DNA of 64,000 nt from UBA6522 sp963664945 (GCA_963664945.1 OY761822.1:124001-188000); one strand, 5' to 3'; counted from the first letter of the stretch, positions 1-8,483 are shown. A program made the numbers and translations. Notes: a model not told the origin generated them from the sequence alone.

Positions 1-284
1 TCAAAGTACTCCCCGGCCTGCCCGTAGGCTTTTTCGAGGTCGCGCCCGGCGCTCTTGTGCTCGACGATGAGAACACCAGGCCAGAACAGGTCGATGTAGC
101 CCGAGCGGTCGTTCAGCTTCGTGACGTGTTCCTCGTAGCGCGCCACCGAGCGCCGACGAACCCCGAAGACCTCGAAGAAGTCGTTGTAGAAGCTCTGTGT
201 TTCGCTGGTTTCCCGAACGGCGTTGTGCCACTCGCGGGCGAACCGTGCCGCCCGGACACGCACTTCGTTCCACGACAGGCGCAT
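1..284 (-). CDS. MmeI-type restriction-modification protein, N-terminus (partial)
   Basis: Open frame from an ATG at 284 that runs off the left edge of the window, so only about 94 residues are visible. The translation begins MRLSWNEVRVRAARF and includes ETQSFYNDFFEVFGV and GYIDLFWPGVLIVEHKSAG. This pattern (a short helical start, QSFYNDFF, then an ExK-like VEHKSAG) is typical of the N-terminal domain of MmeI-like single-chain DNA methyltransferase/nucleases. Members of this family methylate adenine and cut outside their site. The catalytic methyltransferase motifs would lie outside the window. No strong Shine-Dalgarno precedes the ATG. It follows higBA on the same strand. Homology is by recognition only. 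Confidence 0.72.
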   Translation of the reverse strand, partial: MRLSWNEVRVRAARFAREWHNAVRETSETQSFYNDFFEVFGVRRRSVARYEEHVTKLNDRSGYIDLFWPGVLIVEHKSAGRDLEKAYGQAGEYF

Positions 285-321
285 CAGCGTGAGCCGACAG
301 CGCCGACGGCGCGGGCCTCGA

Positions 322-636
322 TCATGCGTGCAGCGCCCCCACGCGCCGGTCCGCAGCCGTCCGGTCGCGCCGCGCCCGCGCAAGATCGTAGCTCGCCTGC
401 ATCCGCATCCAGTGCTCGGCGGTGCCCCAGCCGATGTCCTCCAGCGCCAGCGCCATGTTCGCCGACACGCCCGCCTTGCCGTTCAGCAGGCGCGACAGCG
501 TGCCGCGCTCGCACCCGAGACGCGTCGCCGTCTCGGTCACGTTCCAGCCCACGTCGTCCATGCTCTCGCGGATCAGTTCGCCCAGGTGCGGCGGGTTCAT
601 CATCGGGCCGGCGCGCTCGCTTGCAATGTCGTTCAT
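322..636 (-). CDS. higA: HigA-family antitoxin
   Basis: A 104-aa XRE/lambda-repressor-like helix-turn-helix protein with PPHLGELIRESMDDVGWNVTETATRLG and SRLLNGKAGVSANMALALE, the usual HigA arrangement of an N-terminal HTH and a short tail. I chose the ATG at 636 over the GTG at 645 because AAGGGGAG lies about 8 nt upstream of it. It lies 19 nt downstream of higB on the same strand (toxin first, as is normal for hig). HigA antitoxins bind HigB and repress their own promoter, so the operator should lie upstream of higB around 930-1000. The MmeI-like gene begins 37 nt downstream. Confidence 0.9.
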   Translation of the reverse strand: MNDIASERAGPMMNPPHLGELIRESMDDVGWNVTETATRLGCERGTLSRLLNGKAGVSANMALALEDIGWGTAEHWMRMQASYDLARARRDRTAADRRVGALHA

Positions 637-655
637 GGTCAGCACTCCCCTTCGG

Positions 656-928
656 TCAGTGGTAGTCGATCAGGTCCACGTCCACGGCCTCGCCGTCCTC
701 GAAGCGGAACACCACGCGCCAGTTGCCGGAGACGCGAACACTCCACTGGCCCGCGCGGTCGCCCTTCAGGGGATGCAGCCGGAAGCCCGGCGCGGCGGCG
801 CTTCGCGGATGCGCCGCCTCTTGCAGCCGGAACAGGATGCGCTTCAGCCGTGGCACCAGTCCCGCAGGCACCCGCGCGGGATTGTCCCGCTCGTGCAGCG
901 CCCGCAGTCCCTTGTGCCTGATCCTCAT
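656..928 (-). CDS. higB: HigB-family toxin (RelE-like mRNA interferase)
   Basis: A 90-aa protein starting MRIRHKGLRALHERDN and ending GFRLHPLKGDRAGQWSVRVSGNWRVVFRFEDGEAVDVDLIDYH. The blocks FRLHPLKGD, WSVRVSGNWRVVFRF and the terminal DYH are diagnostic of HigB/RelE-superfamily plasmid-maintenance toxins, which cleave mRNA on the ribosome. The frame is open further upstream to 1018, but the family start matches the ATG at 928. It is the promoter-proximal gene of a higBA pair. Confidence 0.92.
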   Translation of the reverse strand: MRIRHKGLRALHERDNPARVPAGLVPRLKRILFRLQEAAHPRSAAAPGFRLHPLKGDRAGQWSVRVSGNWRVVFRFEDGEAVDVDLIDYH

Positions 929-1374
929 GCCGCACTGTAACGCGCCGCGCCACACGCCGCAAGCGTCCGCTGTGCCGTCAAGACCGCCGATGACGATGCG
1001 CGGAGGTAACATGTGCAAGGCTCGGCGCTGCGCTGCGGGAACATGTGAGACGGTTCCCGATGCGCTCCGGTAACGTGTGAGGCCGCACCGCCGCCGACAG
1101 TGCGGAGCGAGTGAGTGACACCGCGTGTGTCCATGCCTTCCTGCATTGCTTTGTTACCTCCTGCTTCCTATAGTACGGCTCGGAAGCCGCGCGGCGGTTA
1201 TGGACCCCTTCCCGCAGGTGCGCGGCAGGCGCTGCCGCTCAAGCGCCGCTCGGGCCAGATGCCGGATGCAAAACGGCTTTCATCGTCCGACGGTTTGAGC
1301 AGGCAGGAAGCGCAATAGCGACGCCCTTCGGCGCGTGGTATTCACACCCCACGCAGTCGCCCACAGGGAATTCC
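929..1374. other. Intergenic region without a supported gene
   Basis: 446 nt between higB and the MetE-like gene. It holds the higBA promoter region and the GGTAACATGTG repeat cluster. No reading frame here has family resemblance or a convincing ribosome-binding site. Confidence 0.5.
1006..1083. repeat. Three imperfect copies of a GGTAACATGTG-type repeat
   Basis: The motifs GGTAACATGTG (about 1006), GGGAACATGTGAG (about 1038) and CGGTAACGTGTGAGG (about 1068) recur at roughly 30-nt spacing. Arrays like this are seen at the ends of some transposable elements, where they bind transposase. No transposase is next to them, so this may be a remnant end, or an operator array for higBA. Both readings are inference. 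Confidence 0.35.
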
Positions 1375-2514
1375 ATGAAGTACAGCCAGGATCGAATTCT
1401 GACCACCCAGGTGGGCAGTTTGCCGAGATCGAAACTCGTTGCGGACACGGTCTTCGCCCGGGAAAGAGGCGAAACGGTCGCGGCCGCGCACGATGTCTTC
1501 CGTGACGCGGTGGACGCTGTCGTCGCGCGCCAGCGGGACACCGGTATCGACATCGTCAGCGATGGCGAAATGAGCAAGATCAGCTACGCCACCTATATCG
1601 GCGACCGCGTCACCGGATTCGGCGGAGACAGCGACCGCGAGCCCCCCAGGGACTTGGAAGACTATCCAGGTTACCTCAGGAAACTGGCGGCTTCGGGCGG
1701 CACGCCCACCTATCGGCGCCCCTGTTGCGTCGGGGAGATCATGGTCAAGGACATGGGCCCGGTCACGACCGACATCGACAACTTCAAGTCAGCGCTTGAG
1801 CGTCACAACCCGGTCGAAGGGTTCATGAACGCGGCTTCGCCCGGCGTCATCGCATTGTTCCAGCCGAACAGGCATTACCCCTCCCATGATGCCTATCTCC
1901 ACGCGCTTGCCGATGCCATGTCGCACGAGTACCGGGCGATCGTCGACGCGGGCCTGGTGTTGCAACTGGACTCGCCCGACCTGGGCTTGGGAAGGCACAT
2001 GATGTTCAAGGACCGGCCGGACGACGAGTATCGCCGGTTGGCGTCCCTGCATGTGGAGGCGCTCAATCACGCCATCCGCGACTTGCCGAGAGACCGGGTG
2101 CGGCTGCACATCTGCTGGGGCAACTACGAGGGACCGCATCACCACGACGCGCCCCTGGAAATGGTCCTGCCGATCGCACTTCAAGCCAACGTCGGCGCGC
2201 TGCTGTTCGAATCGTCCAATCCGAGGCACGCCCATGAATGGGAGGTCGTGGAAACCATGGAACTGCCGGAAGAGTTGATCCTGATTCCCGGCATGATCGA
2301 TTCCACCACGAATTTCGTGGAACATCCGCGGCTCGTCGCGCAACGCATCCTGCGTTACGCGGACATCGTCGGCCGCGAGCGCGTGATGGCCGGTACGGAT
2401 TGCGGCTTCTCCACGTTTGCGGGTTTCGGTGCGGTCGACGAAGACATCGTCTACGCAAAACTGGGCAGCCTCGTCGAAGGCGCGACGATGGCGAGCGAAG
2501 CTCTCTGGGGATAG
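1375..2514 (+). CDS. MetE-like (cobalamin-independent methionine synthase family) zinc protein
   Basis: 379 aa, about the length of the catalytic C-terminal half of MetE alone. The start MKYSQDRILTTQVGSLPRSK contains the family TxVGSLPRP-like motif. The likely zinc ligands are in place: H245-x-C247 in RLHICWGN, E279 in LLFE, and C343 in GTDCGF. Members of this stand-alone family transfer alkyl groups to thiols; examples are MetE itself and epoxyalkane:coenzyme M transferases. The substrate here is unknown. There is no N-terminal duplicated barrel, so it is not a full MetE. It heads a loose group with SnoaL-like and cupin genes, which suggests small-molecule catabolism rather than methionine synthesis (inference). 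Confidence 0.8.
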   Translation: MKYSQDRILTTQVGSLPRSKLVADTVFARERGETVAAAHDVFRDAVDAVVARQRDTGIDIVSDGEMSKISYATYIGDRVTGFGGDSDREPPRDLEDYPGYLRKLAASGGTPTYRRPCCVGEIMVKDMGPVTTDIDNFKSALERHNPVEGFMNAASPGVIALFQPNRHYPSHDAYLHALADAMSHEYRAIVDAGLVLQLDSPDLGLGRHMMFKDRPDDEYRRLASLHVEALNHAIRDLPRDRVRLHICWGNYEGPHHHDAPLEMVLPIALQANVGALLFESSNPRHAHEWEVVETMELPEELILIPGMIDSTTNFVEHPRLVAQRILRYADIVGRERVMAGTDCGFSTFAGFGAVDEDIVYAKLGSLVEGATMASEALWG

Positions 2515-2573
2515 CGGCGTGGAGAGCGAATCGCCGTCTTCCTCCCAGTCCGCGGGACATCTGCCACGGGTTG

Positions 2574-2740
2574 CCAGGAGCTTGCGCCGTAGGAATTCGC
2601 GAAAGCGAAAATTCGCTATCGCCGTCCCTTCGGTCGATCGATCGGGGAGAATATCGGGTCATAATTGACGAAATCGAGCGGGCGAAGGGACGGACGGGAG
2701 CGGATTTGCAGCCGTGAATTCCTACGGCGCAAGCTCCTGG
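2574..2740. repeat. 167-bp inverted-repeat (MITE/REP-like) element 1
   Basis: The outer 25 nt (2574-2598, containing GAGCTTGCGCCGTAGGAATT) are an exact reverse complement of 2716-2740. Inside is a second pair of arms, CGTCCCTTCG / CGAAGGGACG, around a centre with GAATATCGGGTCATAATTGA. The whole piece can fold into one long hairpin. The same architecture and a similar centre (GAATATCGGGAATATTTGAC) recur in the element at 6002-6160. It covers the 3' end of the convergent SnoaL-like gene, whose stop lies at 2722. Confidence 0.8.
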
Positions 2741-3708
2741 ACAAGCTGAGCCATCACGCCCAGTTGATCGAAGACAGTCCACTCCATCGCAATGCGCTCC
2801 CCGACGATTCGCCAGTGTGTTGAACCCGGCACGAAGACGGACCGTCCGGTGGCCGGAATCCCGAGGTAGTCGCCGGTGTGCACGCCGGCGGCACACCATC
2901 TGACCGCGATACGCAGCCCGTCGCGGTCCACGGCCTGCCGGACAACATGATCGATCGACACGCTGCAGCCGGAAATGGCCCTGCGCAATTGCGCGTGGTG
3001 GGCCTTGATCGAGTCCCGTCCCGAGCAGACATCGTTGGGCGAACGGTACATCACGGCGTATTCGGCATAGGCGGCGTCGGACACCGCATCGCTCTTCGCC
3101 TCCCAAAGGTTACGGATGACACATTGCGCAAAGCCGTGCGGATCCGCATGCGGCGATGGCAGTGGCATTCGACTCGCACGCGCGCTGCCCCGGGTCAATC
3201 TCGCGATTTCCCCTTCGATCCACCGCTCGCAATCGGCGCCGCGCTCCCTCGCCATTTGCCGCGCGGCCCGTCGAGGGTCGGCCCCGAGTTGTCGAACCAG
3301 GGAATAGTGGTCCCGCAGGAGGTATTCGCGGGTGATCCGGCCGCCCTCCACGACACAGTCGGCGATGGTCAGCGTCCAGACCCGTTTACCCGTGGGCGGC
3401 CCATACGCCGAGCGGCCGGTGTTCGTCATGGGACTGACCACACGGTGTGAGGAGTAGTAGCCCTCGGCCGGGGAACCGGACCAGATGACGTCATCGGCAA
3501 GAAGCAGTCGGTCGGGAAACGCCTCAAGCATCCGCCGCGTGCCGGCGATCATGCCTCCGGCTCCGTGAATGAGGCCGCTCAGCGCGAAAATCTGCGCATC
3601 GGCGTCATAGTATTCCCCGATGCGCTCGACCCGGCCGCATTCCCATATCTCGAACGTGATTCCGAGAATGAACTCGACCAAACCCCGATCGGGGTGATAC
3701 CGCGTCAT
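2722..3708 (-). CDS. Double SnoaL/NTF2-like protein
   Basis: About 328 aa from the ATG at 3708 (MTRYHPDRGLVEFILG); the frame is open 10 codons further up. Two NTF2/SnoaL-like cone domains are visible. The first runs from roughly residue 10 to 150 (TFEIWECGRVERIGEYYDADAQ, then HYSLVRQLGADP). The second runs from roughly residue 190 to 328 (NLWEAKSDAVSDAAYAEYA, DYLGIPATGRSV, EWTVFDQLGVMAQLV). SnoaL-like folds serve as cyclases, dehydratases or hydrolases on small organic acids. No catalytic assignment is possible from sequence alone. Its last residues are encoded inside inverted-repeat element 1. The protein at 4936-5958 is a paralogue-like partner. Confidence 0.7.
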   Translation of the reverse strand: MTRYHPDRGLVEFILGITFEIWECGRVERIGEYYDADAQIFALSGLIHGAGGMIAGTRRMLEAFPDRLLLADDVIWSGSPAEGYYSSHRVVSPMTNTGRSAYGPPTGKRVWTLTIADCVVEGGRITREYLLRDHYSLVRQLGADPRRAARQMARERGADCERWIEGEIARLTRGSARASRMPLPSPHADPHGFAQCVIRNLWEAKSDAVSDAAYAEYAVMYRSPNDVCSGRDSIKAHHAQLRRAISGCSVSIDHVVRQAVDRDGLRIAVRWCAAGVHTGDYLGIPATGRSVFVPGSTHWRIVGERIAMEWTVFDQLGVMAQLVQELAP

Positions 3709-3866
3709 GTTCCGAACCGATTCAGATGGCTCCCGCAATCGATGAACCGCGATTCAACGGCGCATTTCGAAAGCGGCAGACACCCTCGGCGGGCACCTTG
3801 AATTGGGTTTGCATTCGAAGTACATTCGGTCGCGGCAACATTGCCAGCAGCGGTGAATTTCACTCG

Positions 3867-4949
3867 ATGGTCCGGAGTATATCGTCTGAGAACCGTCACA
3901 CGGCACTCCTCGCCGAGCGATTGGTGCGTTACCGGGATTTGCGCCCCTGCACGACCGCGTTCATCGATACCAGAACGCCCGGAAGCACCAGGAAGGAGAA
4001 TTTTACGATCATCGGTCCCGGGGTCGCCGAGAATCCCGACCAGCACGTGCACATCGATATACCGCACGGATTCAATGTCGGCGGCGCCCGCCAGCCCCCC
4101 GGATGCGTCAACTCGCAACACAGTCATGAAACCGCCGAGGTGTTCATTGTCCATTCCGGACAGTGGGCGTTCTACACCGGTGTCGACCGCGAGGATGGTG
4201 AAGTCGCGGTGGGCCCCGGCGACACCATCTCCATTCCCATCCACGTTTTCCGCGGCTTCAAGAATGTTGGAGACGATGTCGGGTACATGTTTGCCATTCT
4301 GGGCGGCGACGACCCCGGCATGGTGACGTGGGCGCCCTACGTATTCGATCAAGCGCGGGATCATGGGCTGATTCTCCTTGAGGACGGCAGCCTCGTGGAT
4401 ACCGCGCGCGGCGAGAAGATTCCGCAGGGCAAGCGCGCGATGCGGGCGACCCGCGAGGAGGACGTTGCCCGGCTCGATCAACTCACCACGGACGGTCTGA
4501 TCGACTGCATCGTCCGGCGCCGCGAGATGCTGCGGGAACCCGGCGAAGATTCGGAACCGGTTCAGGAGTTGCCGATCATCGGTTCCGCGGGCGGCGCCGA
4601 TGGCCTGGGCGCGGGCAAGATCAACTGGCCGCACGGCTTCCACCTTCGCCTGTTCACGGCCCTGCCGGGCGCGGAAACAGTGCCTCACCGCAGACGCGAG
4701 GAAGAAGTCATTCTGATGCACAAGGGGCGGCTCAACGTGCTGCTTGCCGACGGTGCGGTGGAACTCGGTCCGGGCGACGTGCTGACCATCCCCATCGGGA
4801 TGCGGCGCAGTTTCAGCAATCTTGGATCCGGGCGAGTCGAAGCCTATGTCGTGCGCGGCGGTGACTACCCGCGGCCACCGGCACTCACGATTTCTACCCC
4901 TGCGCATCGCGCGACCGGTGGCGGCAATCTGACGAATGCCGCCGGCTGA
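3867..4949 (+). CDS. Double-cupin protein
   Basis: 360 aa from the ATG at 3867 (MVRSISSENRHTALL); the open frame reaches back to 3726 but the extra N-terminus looks non-coding. Two cupin domains are visible. The first has QHVHIDIPHGF, then NSQHSHETAEVFIVHSGQW (metal-ligand-like H-x-H and E) and GPGDTISIPIHVFRGF. The second has ETVPHRRREEEVILMHKGRL and GPGDVLTIPIGMRRSF. In domain 2 the second metal histidine is replaced (HRRRE), so it may not bind metal. Relatives include gentisate-type dioxygenases and binding proteins. It overlaps the next SnoaL-like gene by 14 nt, which implies co-translation. Confidence 0.72.
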   Translation: MVRSISSENRHTALLAERLVRYRDLRPCTTAFIDTRTPGSTRKENFTIIGPGVAENPDQHVHIDIPHGFNVGGARQPPGCVNSQHSHETAEVFIVHSGQWAFYTGVDREDGEVAVGPGDTISIPIHVFRGFKNVGDDVGYMFAILGGDDPGMVTWAPYVFDQARDHGLILLEDGSLVDTARGEKIPQGKRAMRATREEDVARLDQLTTDGLIDCIVRRREMLREPGEDSEPVQELPIIGSAGGADGLGAGKINWPHGFHLRLFTALPGAETVPHRRREEEVILMHKGRLNVLLADGAVELGPGDVLTIPIGMRRSFSNLGSGRVEAYVVRGGDYPRPPALTISTPAHRATGGGNLTNAAG

Positions 4950-5958
4950 AGCGCACATTCGAAACAAGCGGCGTGTCCACCACCGCCTTCAGGCGCTGTG
5001 CCGCGCATCCGCGGCCGATCTCGAAAACGCCGTCGCAACGATATATGCGGATGACGCGAGCCTGTTTGGCTTCCACCCGGTCGACGAATGTTCCGGCGCC
5101 GCCGCGATCGCCGATGCGCTCTGGCGTCCGCTGCGAACAGCGCTTCCCGACATTCAGCGCCGCGACTCGATTCTGATCGCAGGTGAATCCAGCGGCCGGG
5201 ACCTGGTCGCGGTCATGGGGCACTTTCAGGGCACGTTCACCGGGCCGCTGTTCGACGTCCCTCCGACGCATGGCGTCGTGCATATCCGCTACGGGGAAGT
5301 TCATCGGTTGGTCGACGGCAGGATTTCTGCAACCTACATGATCGCCGACATGCTCGACCTGATGCGCCAGGCCGGTTGCTATCCCATTGCGCCGGCGCTT
5401 GGCGCAGAGGGCCGTTGGCCCGGTCCGGCGACCCGTGACGGTGTCTCGCCTGACGTCATCGATCCGGCCGGCGGCGGCGAATCGCTTGGACTGGTCAGGC
5501 AAATGCACTCCGGTTTGCTCAAGTTCGACGGCAAACGCCTCGAAAGCATGGATCACGAGCGATACTGGACCCCCGATTTCCTCTGGTATGGTCCATCGGG
5601 AATTGGAACGACCCGCGGACTCCACGGATTTCGCGCCCATCACCAGATCCCGTTCCTGCGCGCCTTTCCCGACCGCCGCGTCGAGCACCATTTCGGCCGG
5701 GTCGGCGACGGCAACTACGCGGTGACGGGCGGCTGGCCGAGCGTGGTGGCGACGCACCTGGGTCCCGGATTCCTGGCGATGCCGCCCACCGGCAAGCCAG
5801 TGGGCATGCGGGTCATGGATTTCTACCGTGTCGAAGGCGGCTTGATCGCCGAAAACTGGGTCCCCATCGACATGATCGACCTGCTCGGGCAGATGGGTGT
5901 CGATGTCTTCGAGCGCGTTCGGCACCTGCGGGGGCGCCCAAGGTTGACGCTCGGGTAA
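4936..5958 (+). CDS. SnoaL/NTF2-like protein (two-domain)
   Basis: 340 aa starting inside the end of the double-cupin gene (14-nt overlap). The second half is the clearest, with RYWTPDFLWYGPSGIG, GFRAHHQIPFLRAFPD, HHFGRVGDGNYAVTGGWPSV and MPPTGKPVGMRVMDFYRVEGGLIAENWVPIDMIDLLGQMG. These are typical of the ester-cyclase/SnoaL clan. The first half (residues 20-150) is a weaker NTF2-like copy. With the MetE-like and cupin genes it forms a small putative catabolic set. Substrate unknown. Confidence 0.7.
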   Translation: MPPAEAHIRNKRRVHHRLQALCRASAADLENAVATIYADDASLFGFHPVDECSGAAAIADALWRPLRTALPDIQRRDSILIAGESSGRDLVAVMGHFQGTFTGPLFDVPPTHGVVHIRYGEVHRLVDGRISATYMIADMLDLMRQAGCYPIAPALGAEGRWPGPATRDGVSPDVIDPAGGGESLGLVRQMHSGLLKFDGKRLESMDHERYWTPDFLWYGPSGIGTTRGLHGFRAHHQIPFLRAFPDRRVEHHFGRVGDGNYAVTGGWPSVVATHLGPGFLAMPPTGKPVGMRVMDFYRVEGGLIAENWVPIDMIDLLGQMGVDVFERVRHLRGRPRLTLG

Positions 5959-6001
5959 TCGTCGCCCGCCGGTCCCGTCCCTCCGGCATCCTGACCGCCT
6001 G

Positions 6002-6160
6002 GCAGCCCGTGGCAAAAGTCCCGCGAGCACCGAGACCGGCGAGGCGCCCGCCCGGCAAGGCGCGAGGAGGAAGAATATCGGGAATATTTGACCGACGAGC
6101 AACGCAGCCGGGCGGGATGCATCGCCGGTCGAATGCCGCGGGACTTTTGCCACGGGCTGC
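6002..6160. repeat. 159-bp inverted-repeat (MITE/REP-like) element 2
   Basis: The terminal 24 nt (6002-6025, containing CCCGTGGCAAAAGTCCCGCG) are repeated exactly inverted at 6137-6160. An inner imperfect stem follows, with GACCGGCGAGGC and GCCCGCCCGG facing CCGGGCGGG and GCCGGTC. The centre is AAGAATATCGGGAATATTTG, as in element 1. A diverged copy of the terminal motif also lies just left of element 1 (about 2551-2574), and a shorter one at 52876-52896 in the str leader. The element fills the gap between the SnoaL-like gene and the convergent GGT gene. Confidence 0.8.
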
Positions 6161-7824
6161 TAGTAGCCCGCGGCGTGGCCGTCCTTCCTGGACTCCGATG
6201 CGCCCGAATAGACGCCGCTGTCGGGATCGCGAAGAATCGCCTGGTAGCCGCCGAATCCGCCGAGGCCCTCCGCGCCCGATCGGACCCGATGCCCCAATGC
6301 CGCCAGGGCTTCGGCCGTGCCTGCCGGAAAACCGGATTCCAGGTAGACGGCGCCCCCATCGCTCATCCGGCCGCCCCTGGGATCGCTGGAGCCGTCGTGG
6401 CGTAGCCGCGGCGCGTCGCCGGCCGTCTGGATGTCCATGCCGAAGTCGATGATGTTGGCCAGAACCTGGACCTGGCCCTGGGGCTGCATGTCGGCGCCCA
6501 TGACACCGAAGCTCATGAAAGCATCGCCGTCCACTGTGACGAAGGCGGGAATGATGGTATGGAACGGCCGCTTCCCGGGAGCGTAGACGTTGGCGTGACC
6601 CGGATCGAGGCTGAACGATCCGCCCCGGTCCTGAAGCACAAACCCCAGGCCCGCCGGCGTCATGCCCGAACCCATCCCGTGGAAGTTGCTCTGGATGAAG
6701 GAAACCATGTTTCCGCGTTCATCGGCCACGCTCAGATAGACGGTGTCGCCGCGGTTGAGGATGGCGGGGTCCCCGCGGGGCAACGTTCGGGAAGCCCGTT
6801 CCGGGTCGATCAGCCGCTGGCGCTCCCGCGCATAGCGCTTTGATATCAAATCCGCCACCGGCGCCTCGGCAAAGGCCGGATCGGCGTAATATCGGGCCCT
6901 GTCCTCGAACGCCAGTTTCTTCGCCTCGATCAGCCGGTGGAGATACGCGGGGGTTCCCCACCCCATGCCGGCGAGGTCGTCGTCCTCCAGGAGATTGAGC
7001 ATCTGCAGCACGGCGATTCCCTGGCCGTTGGGGGGCAGTTCCCAGACCTCGTGGCCGCGGTAGGCGGTGGACACCGGCTGGACCCATTCGGAGCGGTGTG
7101 CGGCCAGGTCGTCGTAGCTCAGGAATCCACCGTGCCCGGCCATGTAGCGGTGGATGCCGCGCGCAATGCCGCCGCGGTAGAAGGCATCGCGCCCGCCCGC
7201 GGCGATCTGCCGATAGGTATCCGCCAGCCTGGGATTGCGGAAGACCTCGCCTGCGCGAGGTGCGCGCCCGCCCGGGAGATAGACCTCCGCAAAGCCGGGA
7301 TAGTGCCCCAGCGCGGCGCCGTCCGAAGCCCAGTGCCGGGCGATGACGGGCGTCACGGGGAAACCGTCCTCGGCGTAGGCGATCGACGGCGCCAGCAGAT
7401 CGGCCATGGGGCGCCGACCGAATCGTTCATGGAGCTCGAACCAGCCGTCCACCGCGCCGGGAACGCTGACGCAGAGCGGCCCGTTGGAAGGAATGCCGTC
7501 ACGGCCGCAGACGCTGCGCAGGTGATCGAGGCTCAGCGCGCCGGGCGCGCGCCCGCTGGCGTTCAGGCCGGTCAGTTCACGCGAGCCGGCCTCCCAGTGG
7601 ATCGCGAAAAGGTCGCCGCCGACGCCGCAACCGGTAGGCTCCATCAGTCCGAGCGCCGCATTGGCGGCGATGGCTCCGTCCACGGCCGAACCGCCCCCCT
7701 TGAGCACATCCACGGCAACCTGGGTTGCAAGCGGGTGGCTCGTGGCCGCCATGCCCCGGGTCGCCATCACCACCGAGCGGGTTGCGAATCCCGAGAAGCG
7801 TTCGGTCATGTCAAGTCGGGCCAT
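6160..7824 (-). CDS. Gamma-glutamyltransferase family protein
   Basis: About 554 aa from the ATG at 7824 (MARLDMTERFSGFATRSVVMATRGMAATSHPLA). GGT hallmarks are ATSHPLATQVAVDVLKGGGSAVDGAIAANAALGLMEP near the start, the autoprocessing Thr in RGDTVYLSVADERGNMVSF (about residue 361), and GSGMTPAGLGFVLQDRG and GVMGADMQPQG in the small subunit. These enzymes self-cleave into two chains and transfer or hydrolyse gamma-glutamyl (or related N-acyl) groups. There is no obvious signal peptide, unlike periplasmic E. coli Ggt, so a cytoplasmic amidohydrolase-type role is possible. The frame is open to 7899, overlapping the divergent gene at 7893. Confidence 0.88.
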   Translation of the reverse strand: MARLDMTERFSGFATRSVVMATRGMAATSHPLATQVAVDVLKGGGSAVDGAIAANAALGLMEPTGCGVGGDLFAIHWEAGSRELTGLNASGRAPGALSLDHLRSVCGRDGIPSNGPLCVSVPGAVDGWFELHERFGRRPMADLLAPSIAYAEDGFPVTPVIARHWASDGAALGHYPGFAEVYLPGGRAPRAGEVFRNPRLADTYRQIAAGGRDAFYRGGIARGIHRYMAGHGGFLSYDDLAAHRSEWVQPVSTAYRGHEVWELPPNGQGIAVLQMLNLLEDDDLAGMGWGTPAYLHRLIEAKKLAFEDRARYYADPAFAEAPVADLISKRYARERQRLIDPERASRTLPRGDPAILNRGDTVYLSVADERGNMVSFIQSNFHGMGSGMTPAGLGFVLQDRGGSFSLDPGHANVYAPGKRPFHTIIPAFVTVDGDAFMSFGVMGADMQPQGQVQVLANIIDFGMDIQTAGDAPRLRHDGSSDPRGGRMSDGGAVYLESGFPAGTAEALAALGHRVRSGAEGLGGFGGYQAILRDPDSGVYSGASESRKDGHAAGY

Positions 7825-7892
7825 TGCTTGGTCACTGTCCGCAGGCACTCTATTATTGACCGTTACCGGCAAGTTGAACACAGTCGACCACC

Positions 7893-8483
7893 ATGTCACA
7901 CCGCACCGATGACCTCGCGCCAGGCGGCGCTGTCACCCGTCTCGTCCGCAAATTGCGCTACCACGAAGCCTCCAGGCAGGTTCTGGCCATCGTGCTGATG
8001 CTGTGGTTCAGCGTTACCGCCATGCCGGCCGAACCGTCTCTGGCACTGGGCACACCCTTCATCGTCGCCGGCGCCGCGCTGCGGCTCTTCGCCAGCGGAT
8101 TCATCACCAAGAACCGCGAACTGGCCACCGACGGCCCCTATGCCATCGTGCGCCATCCCCTCTACACCGGCAACATCGCCATCGTCAGCGGATTCGCCAT
8201 CGCCAGCGGCCAGTGGTGGACGGTCGTCATCGCGCTGGCGTTCTTCTGGTTCTACTACCCCACGGCGATCGAATACGAGGACCGGAAGCTGCGCAAACTG
8301 TTCGGCGACCGGTGGACCGAGTGGGCAGGGGACGTTCCGGCGCTCATGCCCTCGTTCAGCAACCTGGGCAGGGCCATCCTCGGCGGATGGTCATTCCGCA
8401 AGAGCCTGCTGCGGAACGGCGAACCCCTGATCGCGGTCATAATCGCCGTGTGCCTCGCCAATATCATCAGGCAACTGCCGTGA
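7893..8483 (+). CDS. Isoprenylcysteine carboxyl methyltransferase-like membrane protein
   Basis: 196 aa with several membrane segments (VLAIVLMLWFSVTAM, FIVAGAALRLFASGFI, WWTVVIALAFFWFYYP, PLIAVIIAVCLANII). It carries the ICMT/PEMT signature LATDGPYAIVRHPLYTGNIAI followed by EYEDRKLRKLFGDRWTEWA, where the RHPxYxGN and the ExxL..FG..Y/W blocks form the SAM-binding site. Family members methylate lipids or small molecules at the membrane. It is divergent from the GGT gene, and the two start regions overlap. The kinase-like gene follows 62 nt downstream on the same strand. Confidence 0.8.
   Translation: MSHRTDDLAPGGAVTRLVRKLRYHEASRQVLAIVLMLWFSVTAMPAEPSLALGTPFIVAGAALRLFASGFITKNRELATDGPYAIVRHPLYTGNIAIVSGFAIASGQWWTVVIALAFFWFYYPTAIEYEDRKLRKLFGDRWTEWAGDVPALMPSFSNLGRAILGGWSFRKSLLRNGEPLIAVIIAVCLANIIRQLP

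Noticed and set aside
1375..2514. Full-length methionine synthase MetE
   Set aside because: Only the single C-terminal-type barrel is present (379 aa versus about 750).
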